NCBI GenBank assembly: GCA_943787185.1 | Contig: CALSLL010000006.1 | Location: 217,084 to 281,083, forward strand | DNA from: UBA10349 sp003485905 | GTDB taxonomy: Bacteria; Pseudomonadota; Gammaproteobacteria; Arenicellales; Arenicellaceae | DNA length: 64,000 bases | Direction of reading: 5' to 3' | Shown: piece by piece, positions 27,396-36,054 of the stretch | How the letters are laid out: every line of letters begins with the position of its first letter | Position numbering within the stretch: the first letter of the stretch is position 1 | Position numbers and translations under genes: made by a program | Notes under the pieces: generated by a model | Seen by the model: the letters and a program-made list of their open reading frames with translations, nothing else | Told to the model about the DNA's origin: nothing | The model's database searches: none

Positions 27396-27494
27396 TTTGG
27401 TTCCTCTTTACTATCTAAAAAAGCCGCTAAAAGAAGTGCTTTACTGCTCAAAACTATCGATCGAACACAGGCACATTCCTACAAACGAGCGCCT

Positions 27495-27725
27495 TTAAGC
27501 GACGGCAAATATCGTATACAGACCAATTGCTACCGCGATAATTGGCAACGCATCGACCAAACCCATCACGATAAAAAACTGGGTTCGAAGTAAAGGGATC
27601 ATCTCAGGTTGGCGCGCCGCGCCCTCTAAAAATCGTCCGCCGAGATTTCCGACACCAAGTGCCGCGCCAATTGCGCCTAGACCTAGCATAATGCTGGCAG
27701 CGATATATAGAAGAGCTGTTTCCAT
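27495..27725 (-). CDS. atpE: ATP synthase Fo subunit c
   Basis: A 76-residue proteolipid hairpin that forms the rotor ring. The polar loop ARQPE separates two helices; the ion-binding carboxylate is Asp58 in GLVDALPII, and the Na+-ring pattern (Gln in helix 1 plus Glu-Ser in helix 2) is absent, so the ring should be proton-driven. This contrasts with the possibly Na+-type pyrophosphatase encoded at 10089. Confidence 0.96.
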   Translation of the reverse strand: METALLYIAASIMLGLGAIGAALGVGNLGGRFLEGAARQPEMIPLLRTQFFIVMGLVDALPIIAVAIGLYTIFAVA

Positions 27726-27804
27726 TGTTTTCTCCGAAATTGTCTATTGTTGAACGTTAAAATTAAGAATGTAAAAAATAAAAATGATGTCCCACCAATT
27801 GCCG

Positions 27805-28695
27805 CTAATGCTCAGTCGAGTGCGCCATATCCATATAGACCACCGTCAGCACCATAAATATGAAGGCCTGCAGGGTAATAATAAGAATATGAAAAATGGC
27901 CCACACCATCTGCACCATGGCACCAACTAATGACCAGGCAACCCCACTAAGTGATGCCAAATCGGACATTGTATTGGCATATAGCAAGGCAATAAGAATA
28001 AATATAACTTCACCCGCATACATGTTTCCGAACAACCGCAAAGAATGTGATAGCGGTTTTGAAATTAAGCTAAGTGTTTCAAGACATAGGTTTGGAATTA
28101 CTAATATAGCTTTTGAAAAAAAGCTCTTTCCTTCAAACGGATGTAAGGTGAGCTCACCAATAAAGCCCAAAATCCCTTTATTTTTAACGCTGTAATACAG
28201 CATTAAGAAAAACACACCTAACGCTAGACCAAATGTAGCATTCGGGTCTGTGGTTGGAACCACCTTGAGATAGTGCACACCCACCAAACTCGCTAGCCAC
28301 GGTAAAAGATCAATAGGCACAAGATCCATTGTGTTCATTAACAATATCCACACGAACACCGTTAGTGCTAGCGGAGCGATCAGTGGATTATCACCACTAA
28401 ACGACTCGCTCACATTGTCATCGACAAAATCGATCACAGACTCTACCGCGTTCTGCAGTCCACCCGGCACGCCGGTAACCATATTCTTGGCCACCCGACC
28501 AAACAACAAAAGAAAGCCTAGCCCCAAAATGATAGAAAAAAACAGCGTGTCAACGTGAATCGCGTAAAAGCCCATTTCAGCAGCCTCTTCAGCACTATGC
28601 GCCAACCCCCAACTACCGTCACTATGCTGTCCATAGGTGAGGTTTGTTAAGTGATGTTTTATATATTCACTGGCTGTTTGTGTTTCAGTCGCCAC
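27805..28695 (-). CDS. atpB: ATP synthase Fo subunit a
   Basis: A 296-residue membrane subunit forming the two proton half-channels against the c-ring. The essential Arg is in PLSHSLRLFGNMYAGEVIF, and the C-terminal channel helix is QMVWAIFHILIITLQAFIFMVLTVVYMDMA. The longer, polar N-terminus (about 45 residues before the first helix) is usual for gammaproteobacteria. Confidence 0.96.
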   Translation of the reverse strand: MATETQTASEYIKHHLTNLTYGQHSDGSWGLAHSAEEAAEMGFYAIHVDTLFFSIILGLGFLLLFGRVAKNMVTGVPGGLQNAVESVIDFVDDNVSESFSGDNPLIAPLALTVFVWILLMNTMDLVPIDLLPWLASLVGVHYLKVVPTTDPNATFGLALGVFFLMLYYSVKNKGILGFIGELTLHPFEGKSFFSKAILVIPNLCLETLSLISKPLSHSLRLFGNMYAGEVIFILIALLYANTMSDLASLSGVAWSLVGAMVQMVWAIFHILIITLQAFIFMVLTVVYMDMAHSTEH

Positions 28696-28804
28696 GTCAG
28701 CTGTTTCCTTTGAGCACTTTCAATTTAAATGTTTTATCTACAATGATGAAATAAGCTAAACACAAACTAATAAGTGTTAACTTTACATCTCTATATCTTT
28801 TCGT

Positions 28805-29155
28805 TTACTTATCAGTAAAAAAATATCCTAGGTACGTCAGAGACAGCGTCAATATTAATGGTAACGGCAATAAATCCAGCCTTAAAAAAGCCAACACTAA
28901 AAAAACAATCGTTACTGCCAATCGTTCAAACTGCCCTAATCGAGCATGAAACAACAAGTCTTCCGCGGCTATTCCGCGATTGACCCGCCGCGCGAGAATG
29001 AACGTATTTAACATTCCCAACAGCCCGCCATAAATTGAGGCCTGTAAAAACTCAACCCCATACACCAAGCACAGCCCACCTGCCGCTATAGAAGTAATTA
29101 TTAACTGTGCTACCAAGCACCTTTGAGCACCTTCGACCATGCCTTTTTTGATCAA
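28805..29155 (-). CDS. atpI: ATP synthase subunit I
   Basis: A 116-residue protein with four hydrophobic segments (VAQLIITSIAAGGLCLVYG, FLQASIYGGLLGMLNTFILA, LAVTIVFLVLAFLRL and PLILTLSLTYLGYFF). The family helps c-ring assembly or Mg2+ supply and is the first gene of gammaproteobacterial atp operons, as here. The gap to atpB is 109 bases. Confidence 0.88.
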   Translation of the reverse strand: MIKKGMVEGAQRCLVAQLIITSIAAGGLCLVYGVEFLQASIYGGLLGMLNTFILARRVNRGIAAEDLLFHARLGQFERLAVTIVFLVLAFLRLDLLPLPLILTLSLTYLGYFFTDK

Positions 29156-29206
29156 CGGAATAAACCGCGTTGTATCCCAGACATTAATCTCGTCAAACCA
29201 GATATA

Positions 29207-29220
29207 GCCGATAAATCGGC
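29207..29220 (-). repeat. hairpin in the atp operon leader
   Basis: GCCGAT-AA-ATCGGC is a perfect 6-bp stem with a 2-base spacer, about 10-20 bases after the predicted transcription start of the atp operon. It may stabilise the leader mRNA or be an operator. Confidence 0.4.
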
Positions 29221-29235
29221 GATTTCGGGGTCGCG

Positions 29236-29264
29236 AGTATAGTGCGCAGTTATCTGATGGTCAA
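29236..29264 (-). promoter_or_regulatory. sigma-70-type promoter of the atp operon
   Basis: On the minus strand, TTGACC (29264-29259), a 17-base spacer and TATACT (29241-29236). It lies between parB and atpI and would start transcription near 29229, about 75 bases before atpI. Five of six -35 bases and five of six -10 bases match the consensus. Confidence 0.75.
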
Positions 29265-29313
29265 CAGTCAAAATGCATGTTGAATTTGAACAAAAATACC
29301 GTGAATAATTTCT

Positions 29314-30171
29314 CTAATTATCCGTATAACCCAGCTTCTCCAAAACTCCGTCTAACTGCTCTAGGCTACTGTAGTTGATCACCAATTTACCCTTTTCTCC
29401 TTGCCCCTGCAGACTCACCTTTGCACCAAGAATTTCCGATAACGTTTGCTGCAATCTACTCAAATTAGCGTCTACTTTAGGGCTTGCTTTCTTGGAGGTG
29501 GCTTTTTTATCGTACTCCCTCACCAGCTGTTCTGCCTGGCGCACTGACAGCTGTTTGGCGAATATATCTTGAGCAGCAATATCTTGATCACTCAACGGTA
29601 AAGCTAGCAATGCTCGAGCGTGGCCCATTTCGATTTTACCTTGCTCCAGTAGGTCTCGAGCAATACCGCTTAACGACAGCAGTCGCAATAAATTACTCAC
29701 AGCAACTCGCGATCGACCGACTAGACCAGCAGCTTTTTCATGCGTAAGGTCGAACTCGTCAACCAACCGCTGTAAACCAACAGCCTCTTCTATCGGACTA
29801 AGGTTTTCTCTTTGTATGTTTTCAATTAGTGCGATAGCTAGCGTCGCCTCGTCTGGAATCTCCTTGACCAGAACTGGTACAACCGCCAGTTCAGCAAGTT
29901 GAGCAGCCCGCCAACGCCGCTCACCAGCAATAATTTCAAACATCTCCTCCCCAAGTGGCCGGACAATGATCGGCTGCAGTATCCCTTGCGATCGAATTGA
30001 ATCTGCCAGTTCCTGCAGAGACTCTTTGTTCATTTGTGTGCGCGGCTGATATTGCCCCCGCTGTATATTCTCTATTGCTAGAGTTTTCAACTCACCATCT
30101 ACTGCACCGCCTGATAGGTCTCCCAATAGAACATCCAGTCCTCTACCCAACCTTTTTGTGTTTGAACTCAT
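29314..30171 (-). CDS. parB: chromosome partitioning protein ParB (Spo0J)
   Basis: A 285-residue centromere-binding CTPase. The N-terminal KRLGRGLDVLLGD is the ParA-stimulating region; the CTP-binding/clamp motif is GERRWRAAQLA, and before it come QYQPRTQMNKESLQELADSIRSQGILQPI. The helix-turn-helix that reads parS covers LTHEKAAGLVGRSRVAVSNLLRLL, and the C-terminal 50 residues dimerise. It overlaps parA by 4 bases. Its likely targets are the parS palindromes at 47677-47737. Confidence 0.96.
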   Translation of the reverse strand: MSSNTKRLGRGLDVLLGDLSGGAVDGELKTLAIENIQRGQYQPRTQMNKESLQELADSIRSQGILQPIIVRPLGEEMFEIIAGERRWRAAQLAELAVVPVLVKEIPDEATLAIALIENIQRENLSPIEEAVGLQRLVDEFDLTHEKAAGLVGRSRVAVSNLLRLLSLSGIARDLLEQGKIEMGHARALLALPLSDQDIAAQDIFAKQLSVRQAEQLVREYDKKATSKKASPKVDANLSRLQQTLSEILGAKVSLQGQGEKGKLVINYSSLEQLDGVLEKLGYTDN

Positions 30172-30947
30172 GCTTTTTTAGCCTCTCTAGCCTTAAACTC
30201 TTTTGCAAGACGAATGTACGCCTTCGCCCCCTTGGAAGACGGGTCATACATAATAACTGGTTTTCCATGACTAGGCGCCTCCGCTAAACGAACATTGCGG
30301 GGGATAATCGTGTCGTAAACTGTAGAACCGAAATGACTAAATAGTTGATTGGACACTTCATTGGCTAAACTATTGCGGCCATCAAACATGGTCCGGACCA
30401 ACCCGTCAATTTTTAGACGCGGATTTAATGTCGCTCTAATTTTGCGCACAGTAGCCACCAGCGAGCTTAATCCTTCAAGTGCAAAATACTCACACTGCAT
30501 TGGAATCAGCACACTTTCGGCAGAAACCAAAGCATTAACGGTCAACACATTCAGCGCCGGCGGACAATCGATGAAAATATAGTCGTACTCCCCTAGTATG
30601 GGACTAAGAACCGTTTTAAGTCTCATCTCTCGACCAATTTCATGTAGTAATTCGACCTGCGCGCCAGCAAGATCGCCATTTGCGGCTACCACATCAACAC
30701 CAGAATCCGTTTTAGTTATAACTTCAACTATTTCTTGCTGTTCCAACAAAACAGGATAAATCGTATTTCCCACAGGGTCGGGTTCGGCACCAAGACCAAC
30801 ACTACCGTTACCCTGCGGATCCAGGTCTACCATCAACACTCGTTTCTTTGCTCTGGCCAAAGTCGCAGCCAAATTAATTGCTGTCGTGGTTTTTCCAACC
30901 CCCCCCTTCTGGTTGGTAATGGCAATTACTCTTGCTTGCTTGCTCAT
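30168..30947 (-). CDS. parA: chromosome partitioning ATPase ParA (Soj)
   Basis: A 259-residue Walker-type ATPase that forms the DNA-bound gradient moving ParB-parS complexes. The deviant Walker A is KGGVGKTTT (from residue 14), Walker A' is VLMVDLDPQGN, and Walker B is YIFIDCPPALN. It is translationally coupled to parB by an ATGA overlap and lies 32 bases after rsmG. Confidence 0.97.
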   Translation of the reverse strand: MSKQARVIAITNQKGGVGKTTTAINLAATLARAKKRVLMVDLDPQGNGSVGLGAEPDPVGNTIYPVLLEQQEIVEVITKTDSGVDVVAANGDLAGAQVELLHEIGREMRLKTVLSPILGEYDYIFIDCPPALNVLTVNALVSAESVLIPMQCEYFALEGLSSLVATVRKIRATLNPRLKIDGLVRTMFDGRNSLANEVSNQLFSHFGSTVYDTIIPRNVRLAEAPSHGKPVIMYDPSSKGAKAYIRLAKEFKAREAKKA

Positions 30948-30979
30948 ACCTGTCTTTTTCTATTCATTCTGTTTTGCTT

Positions 30980-31618
30980 TCAATTTGCAGGCTTCATCTC
31001 AACCAGGTGCCTTTGCGTCGAATCACGACCCGGAATGCGTAACTCATGAACAGCTACTACATCAACAATGTCAGAATTCAATTGTTCCAGCTCTTCGGCC
31101 GGATAAGCTCCTTTCATTGCAAGCAATCTACCGTTTGGGCTGCACAACTTGATACTGCTTACCACAAACTTTTCAAGCGACGAAAATGCGCGGCACGCGA
31201 GGGTATCAAATTTTTCCATTGACGGGTATTCCTCGACTCGACTGTGAATCGGAAAGAAGTTTTTTATGCCTAATTTGTGCTTCGTTAATAATTGAAATTG
31301 TATTTTTTTTCTTCTGCTATCGACCGAGTGAACTTGCAGCTCGCTGGATACTATAGCCAGGGGTATGCACGGTATTCCGGCACCGCTACCTACATCCAGT
31401 ATCGAGCTCCCCTGAACGAATGGCTTTAATGTCAAAGCATCTAATAAATGTAGCTCCACCATTTCGGGCCACTCTAAAATTGAGGTCAAATTATGTGTAC
31501 CATTCCATTGTCGCAGTAGCGATAAAAACTCTAATAATTGATCTACTTTCGAGCCATCAAAATCACCACTACTTGCACGCTGCTCCAGCAGTGCGCGTGC
31601 TTCAAGCTTACCCGTCAT
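30980..31618 (-). CDS. rsmG: 16S rRNA (guanine527-N7)-methyltransferase
   Basis: A 212-residue SAM-dependent methyltransferase that modifies G527 of 16S rRNA (formerly GidB). The SAM-binding motif is ILDVGSGAGIPCIPLAI, with the family strings WNGTHNLTSI, HLLDALTLKPFV and DTLACRAFSSLEKFV. It overlaps the end of hisC by 11 bases, so translation is likely coupled. Usually mnmG is directly upstream; here hisC takes that place. Confidence 0.95.
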   Translation of the reverse strand: MTGKLEARALLEQRASSGDFDGSKVDQLLEFLSLLRQWNGTHNLTSILEWPEMVELHLLDALTLKPFVQGSSILDVGSGAGIPCIPLAIVSSELQVHSVDSRRKKIQFQLLTKHKLGIKNFFPIHSRVEEYPSMEKFDTLACRAFSSLEKFVVSSIKLCSPNGRLLAMKGAYPAEELEQLNSDIVDVVAVHELRIPGRDSTQRHLVEMKPAN

Positions 31619-32690
31619 TCAATTGGCTAATTAAGTTTAGAAACACTTCGACGACATGATCCATTTGCTCATCTGTACCAATACTTATACGAACATAAAG
31701 TAACAGCTTTTCGCCTGACAGATGCCGAACCAAAATGCCACGCAACCGCAATTGATGAGCAAAATCTGCGCCGTTCAAAAACGGGTGACGAACTAGCAAG
31801 AAATTCGCCTTCGAAGGAACAACGTCATAACCTGCCATTAATATTCTGGCTCGAAAACTCTCACGGGTAGCGATAACTTTGTTTCGAGTCTTGTCAAAAT
31901 AGGCGGTATCACCAAATGCTGCCGCGGCGCCAACCTGTGCCAGCTTATCTAGCGGGTATGAGTTAAAGCTATCCTTCATGCGAATTAGGGCTTCAATTAG
32001 ATCAACCGAACCTAATGCTAGCCCAATCCGCATTCCGGCTAGTCCACGTGATTTTGAGCAAGTCTGTACGACGAGTAAATTGGAGTATTCCGATAACAGT
32101 GTGATTGCAGATTCAGCACCAAAATCAACATATGCCTCATCAACAACTACCACAATATCTGAGTTTACCTCCAATAAGTGACGAATATCTTCAAGCTCCA
32201 GAGCAATTCCTGTGGCAGCGTTTGGATTTGCAATAATTATTCCACCCACGCGCCCTTCTTTTGCATTGAACAAACGAACGTCAATAGAAAAGTCATCTAG
32301 TAGAGGAACAGCCCGATACTCCAAACCAAAATAACGGCAATATATTGGATAGAATCCATACGTTATTTCGGGTGACAGGACCTCACGAGCGCTGCTAAAT
32401 AGACCCCCAAATATGTGCGCCAGCACCTCATCTGAACCATTGCCAACGAAAACTTGTTCCGCATCAAGTGAGTAGAACTTTCCAATACTTTCACGTAAGA
32501 GGCGTGCTGTCGGGTCAGGATATAACGACAACCCTCCGTCTGTAGCGGAAGTTATTTCCTGAAGGACTAGCGGCGAAGTGCCATAAGGGCTTTCATTAGT
32601 ATTTAGCTTGAGTAATGTTGCATCTCGCGTTTGTTCCCCAGGAACATATGGCGTAAGCGCATTGACTCGGTCATTCCAAAATTTGGACAT
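31608..32690 (-). CDS. hisC: histidinol-phosphate aminotransferase
   Basis: A 360-residue fold-type I PLP aminotransferase. The family signature is LKLNTNESPYG near residue 30, the PLP-phosphate contacts are FVGNGSDEVL and NPNAATG, the PLP-ring Asp/Tyr are in VVVDEAYVDF, and the Schiff-base lysine is Lys213 in QTCSKSRGLAGMRIG. It converts imidazole acetol phosphate and glutamate to histidinol phosphate, and such isolated copies may also act on aromatic amino acids. It is placed upstream of and overlapping rsmG, away from any his operon. Confidence 0.88.
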   Translation of the reverse strand: MSKFWNDRVNALTPYVPGEQTRDATLLKLNTNESPYGTSPLVLQEITSATDGGLSLYPDPTARLLRESIGKFYSLDAEQVFVGNGSDEVLAHIFGGLFSSAREVLSPEITYGFYPIYCRYFGLEYRAVPLLDDFSIDVRLFNAKEGRVGGIIIANPNAATGIALELEDIRHLLEVNSDIVVVVDEAYVDFGAESAITLLSEYSNLLVVQTCSKSRGLAGMRIGLALGSVDLIEALIRMKDSFNSYPLDKLAQVGAAAAFGDTAYFDKTRNKVIATRESFRARILMAGYDVVPSKANFLLVRHPFLNGADFAHQLRLRGILVRHLSGEKLLLYVRISIGTDEQMDHVVEVFLNLISQLNDG

Positions 32691-32783
32691 TGCTACAAAA
32701 GGGTAGGGCTAGGTTATCGATTGGACAATTAAAACACAGACAACAGCTCAACGGATCAAAGATCCTTGTCAATTACCCTGAAT

Positions 32784-33110
32784 TTAAACAAAGCGAAAAA
32801 AAGCCAAACACATCCAAACAACCGCAGCCAATAACAAAACCAACCCCGGTAACAACTTCCAGTTTACCTGCCCCAAATACGAGCCACTAACAGCGGGTAG
32901 CGCTTGACTCCAGTTTTCTTCAAAGTCATGAATTACCTTTCTCGCATATTCAAACTGCTCAGAATCATGTATCCAAATAGCTGGCGTCCCAACGCCCCAA
33001 AACCCAGCAAATGTTTCATAGAATTCTATGTTTTGGTCATTAAGCACCTGGCGAAGGCCATCTAACTCTTCTTCGCTTGCGCCAAATGTATTAAATACAC
33101 GCCTGCTCAC
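32784..33110 (-). CDS. DUF6164-like small membrane protein
   Basis: A 108-residue protein: a soluble N-terminal domain (FNTFGASEEELDGLRQVLNDQNIEFYETFAGFWG.GTPAIWIHD..QFEYARKVIHDFE) resembling the DUF6164/DUF2007-type signal-transducing small domain, and one C-terminal membrane helix (LLPGLVLLLAAVVWMCLAFF). The role is unknown. It is divergent from the M13 peptidase gene and 93 bases upstream of hisC, possibly in one transcript. Confidence 0.65.
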   Translation of the reverse strand: MSRRVFNTFGASEEELDGLRQVLNDQNIEFYETFAGFWGVGTPAIWIHDSEQFEYARKVIHDFEENWSQALPAVSGSYLGQVNWKLLPGLVLLLAAVVWMCLAFFRFV

Positions 33111-33228
33111 TTATCAACCTCTTCTCGATACTAAAATAGAATACATTACGCAGATGTTATTAAGGCTACTCGCTGAATAAACCTTTGTATAAACTCTACG
33201 CCTTCCTATCAGAATATTTGACCATGCT

Positions 33229-35310
33229 ATGACAATTAAAAAAACATCTCGCTTACAAATACTACTTGCTTGCGTTTATATTCTGTTATCAGCATGCGGC
33301 GAAAATCGAATACTTTCAGAGAAGCCTACCGCAGAGTCGGCCAATGACAAAGGGTCGCCGTTGATCTCCGGCATTCTTTTAGACCACCTGAACACATCGA
33401 TCGCCCCTGGTGACGACTTTTTCTCGTACGTAAATGGGGCTTGGTTGGATAAAACGGAAATCCCAGCAGACAAGTCTCGCTTCGGCACCTTTGATCTACT
33501 AAGAGATAAATCACAAGATGATGTCCGCATTATTATTGATGAGGCTGCAAATACTGCATCAATAAAGGGCAGCGACGAACAAAAAGTAGGTGATCTATAT
33601 CGCTCCTTTATGGATATAGAAACACGAGAACGTCTTGGGATAAAACCACTAACACCTGCGCTAGAAAAAATAAGTGCGATTGCTGACCTAAACTCTCTAA
33701 TTCGAACCTTTGCATGGGCTGGAAAAATGGGAATTAGCACACCGTTGGGGTTTAGTATGTTTCCAGATATGGCAGACCCTACCCGTTATGCCATATATGC
33801 ATGGCAGGATGGCCTCGGTTTGCCGGATCGTGAATATTACCTGGACCAGGACTCTAAATTTACGGAAATTAGAACTGCTTATGTCGTACATATCGAAGAA
33901 ATGTTTGCTTTGGCAGATATGAATATAGAAAGCTCCGATGCTATAGCAATACTTGAGTTAGAAACTCGCCTGGCAGAGGACCATCTGCGAAAGGAGGAGA
34001 CTCGAGACATGACTAAAATGTACAACCCCAAAACACGTACCGAGCTAGAAGAGTTAAGCACTATCATTCCCTGGAATACCTTACTTGAAGAATCTGGTTT
34101 ATCAACACTTGAGGTTCTAGTCGTAGGTCAACCGTCATATGTAGAAGCGTTAGATTCCATTCTCACGGAGGTTTCTATATCAAAGTGGAAGTTGTGGTTA
34201 CGATGGGCGGTACTCAATCATTACGCGAGTTCATTAACAAGCGCCCTAGACCTTCAGAACTTTAAGTTTTATAGCACTACATTAAGCGGTACTGAAGAGC
34301 AAAGGCCGATGTGGCGCCGTGGTGTTACCTTAGTAAATAGCGTGATAGGAGAATTGGTTGGAAAAGTTTACGTTAGAAAACATTTTCCACCACAAGCCAA
34401 AGAACGCATGTTATCGCTAGTCAATAATTTGGTTTCCGCTTACCGAGAAAGCATTACCCAGCTAGAATGGATGGGCGAAGAAACCCGCATCCAAGCCCTA
34501 GACAAACTATCAAAATTCACCCCAAAAATCGGCTATCCGGATACCTGGAAAGACTATTCAAACCTAGACGTTCTTGCCAACGATTTATTTGGAAACCTGC
34601 AACGCGCTGCCCTCGTTGAGCACGAGCGAGCATTAGAAAAGCTTAATGGCCCTGTTCTTAAGTATGAATGGTCAATGACGCCTCAAACGGTTAACGCTTA
34701 CTATAATCCTTCTCTTAATGAAATTGTCTTTCCAGCGGCAATACTTCAGCCGCCATTTTTCGACATGACGGCAGATGACGCCGTAAATTATGGCGCGATT
34801 GGAGGAGTAATTGGCCACGAGATTGGCCATGGTTTCGATGATATGGGAAGCACCTTTGATGGGGACGGTGTACTACGAAATTGGTGGTCGGACAATGATC
34901 GCGAAGAATTCGAGAATAGAACCAGTCGGTTAGTAGACCAATACAATGGCTATACCGTACTGGGGGACCTTTCTGTAAATGGTGAATTTACCTTAGGCGA
35001 AAATATTGGTGATCTCGGGGGCTTAAGCATCGCTATGAAAGCGTACAAAATGTCTCTTGCTGACAAGACATCAAATGTTATCGACGGTTTTACTGGCGAG
35101 CAACGAGTATTTATTGGCTGGGCTCAGGGGTTTGCAGGAAAATATCGTGATCAAGCATTGCGTCAACGCATCGCTACCGACTCACACTCCCCTTTTCGTT
35201 TTAGGGTCAACGGCGTAGTTCGCAATATCCCAGAATTCTATTCTGCTTTTAACGTTACTGAAAATGAGCAACTGTATCTTCCAGATAGTGATCGCGTAAA
35301 AATCTGGTAA
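33229..35310 (+). CDS. M13-family (neprilysin/PepO) zinc metallopeptidase, lipoprotein
   Basis: A 693-residue zinc endopeptidase. The N-terminus is a lipoprotein signal with lipobox LLSACGE, so the enzyme should be anchored in the periplasm or outer membrane. The large helical domain begins DDFFSYVNGAWLD. Zinc ligands are His530 and His534 in GVIGHEIGHGFDD and the Glu in LGENIGDLGGLSIA; NAYYNPSLNEIVFPAAILQPPF is the substrate-binding strand. The C-terminus ends VKIW rather than the usual CxVW. Length is typical. The next lipoprotein gene follows after 15 bases. Confidence 0.93.
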   Translation: MTIKKTSRLQILLACVYILLSACGENRILSEKPTAESANDKGSPLISGILLDHLNTSIAPGDDFFSYVNGAWLDKTEIPADKSRFGTFDLLRDKSQDDVRIIIDEAANTASIKGSDEQKVGDLYRSFMDIETRERLGIKPLTPALEKISAIADLNSLIRTFAWAGKMGISTPLGFSMFPDMADPTRYAIYAWQDGLGLPDREYYLDQDSKFTEIRTAYVVHIEEMFALADMNIESSDAIAILELETRLAEDHLRKEETRDMTKMYNPKTRTELEELSTIIPWNTLLEESGLSTLEVLVVGQPSYVEALDSILTEVSISKWKLWLRWAVLNHYASSLTSALDLQNFKFYSTTLSGTEEQRPMWRRGVTLVNSVIGELVGKVYVRKHFPPQAKERMLSLVNNLVSAYRESITQLEWMGEETRIQALDKLSKFTPKIGYPDTWKDYSNLDVLANDLFGNLQRAALVEHERALEKLNGPVLKYEWSMTPQTVNAYYNPSLNEIVFPAAILQPPFFDMTADDAVNYGAIGGVIGHEIGHGFDDMGSTFDGDGVLRNWWSDNDREEFENRTSRLVDQYNGYTVLGDLSVNGEFTLGENIGDLGGLSIAMKAYKMSLADKTSNVIDGFTGEQRVFIGWAQGFAGKYRDQALRQRIATDSHSPFRFRVNGVVRNIPEFYSAFNVTENEQLYLPDSDRVKIW

Positions 35311-35325
35311 CACACATCTAGATTA

Positions 35326-36033
35326 ATGAAAAGCCGCACCTTAACTCGCAAGAAGCTATTTGTTTTATTAGCCTCGTTCTTCTTGAGCTCATGTGCATCT
35401 ACCAGCTTTGAAGATTTTGAAATCAAGAACCTTGCTAAATCAGAGGCTGGCAAAATATATGAGCTGGTTGTCGCTAGCCAGCTTGAGTCAGTAAAAGCAT
35501 TAATGGTTAAGCTCTACCGGAAAAACCCCAGAGAGCTTCGCAAAGCGGCCGCCGGTATAAACCTTGATACGCGATTAGCTCAAATTTTTGGGGATAATGG
35601 CCCACATTGGATACATGCTGAACTTGAAGGTAAAGCTTCTATAACAGCTCTCGAGCTTGCTTTTAACGAAAGCTATACCGGTGATCGCGTTTTTGCTTTT
35701 ACGGTCGGTTTAGGAAGCATGATCATGGAGTCGTATGACAATAATCACGAGTTCTTTGTTCTCGACCATATAAGCTCACAAAAAATTTACGACTCAGCCC
35801 GAAATATAGAAATTGCAAATTGGCGACTTAATAATAAGCGCTTACCCAACAGTGGCCTTATGCTGCTTTCAAACTCTTACGGGCCGGACGAAATAAATAT
35901 TAGCTATGACCGGCTAATAAACCGAATCATTGACTATCAAGATTTAGTTGTCGACATATTAGGCGGAAGTTCTAGCCGACGAATTGAGTCCAGTGTGTTA
36001 AAGCTCGCAACAGCTGTTTTTATTCCTATCTAG
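35326..36033 (+). CDS. hypothetical lipoprotein
   Basis: A 235-residue protein I do not recognise. It has a basic start, a hydrophobic core and the lipobox LSSCAS (Cys23), then a mostly helical mature part with KNPRELRKAAAGINLDTRLAQIFGD, a hydrophobic glycine-rich segment VFAFTVGLGSMIMESYDNNHEFFVLDHIS, and a conserved-looking NSYGPDEINISYDRLINRIIDYQDLVVDI. It probably sits in the envelope. It follows the M13 peptidase gene by 15 bases, so co-transcription is likely, and converges with mnmG. Confidence 0.7.
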   Translation: MKSRTLTRKKLFVLLASFFLSSCASTSFEDFEIKNLAKSEAGKIYELVVASQLESVKALMVKLYRKNPRELRKAAAGINLDTRLAQIFGDNGPHWIHAELEGKASITALELAFNESYTGDRVFAFTVGLGSMIMESYDNNHEFFVLDHISSQKIYDSARNIEIANWRLNNKRLPNSGLMLLSNSYGPDEINISYDRLINRIIDYQDLVVDILGGSSSRRIESSVLKLATAVFIPI

Positions 36034-36054
36034 ATAATGGCTACAGTCTAACCA

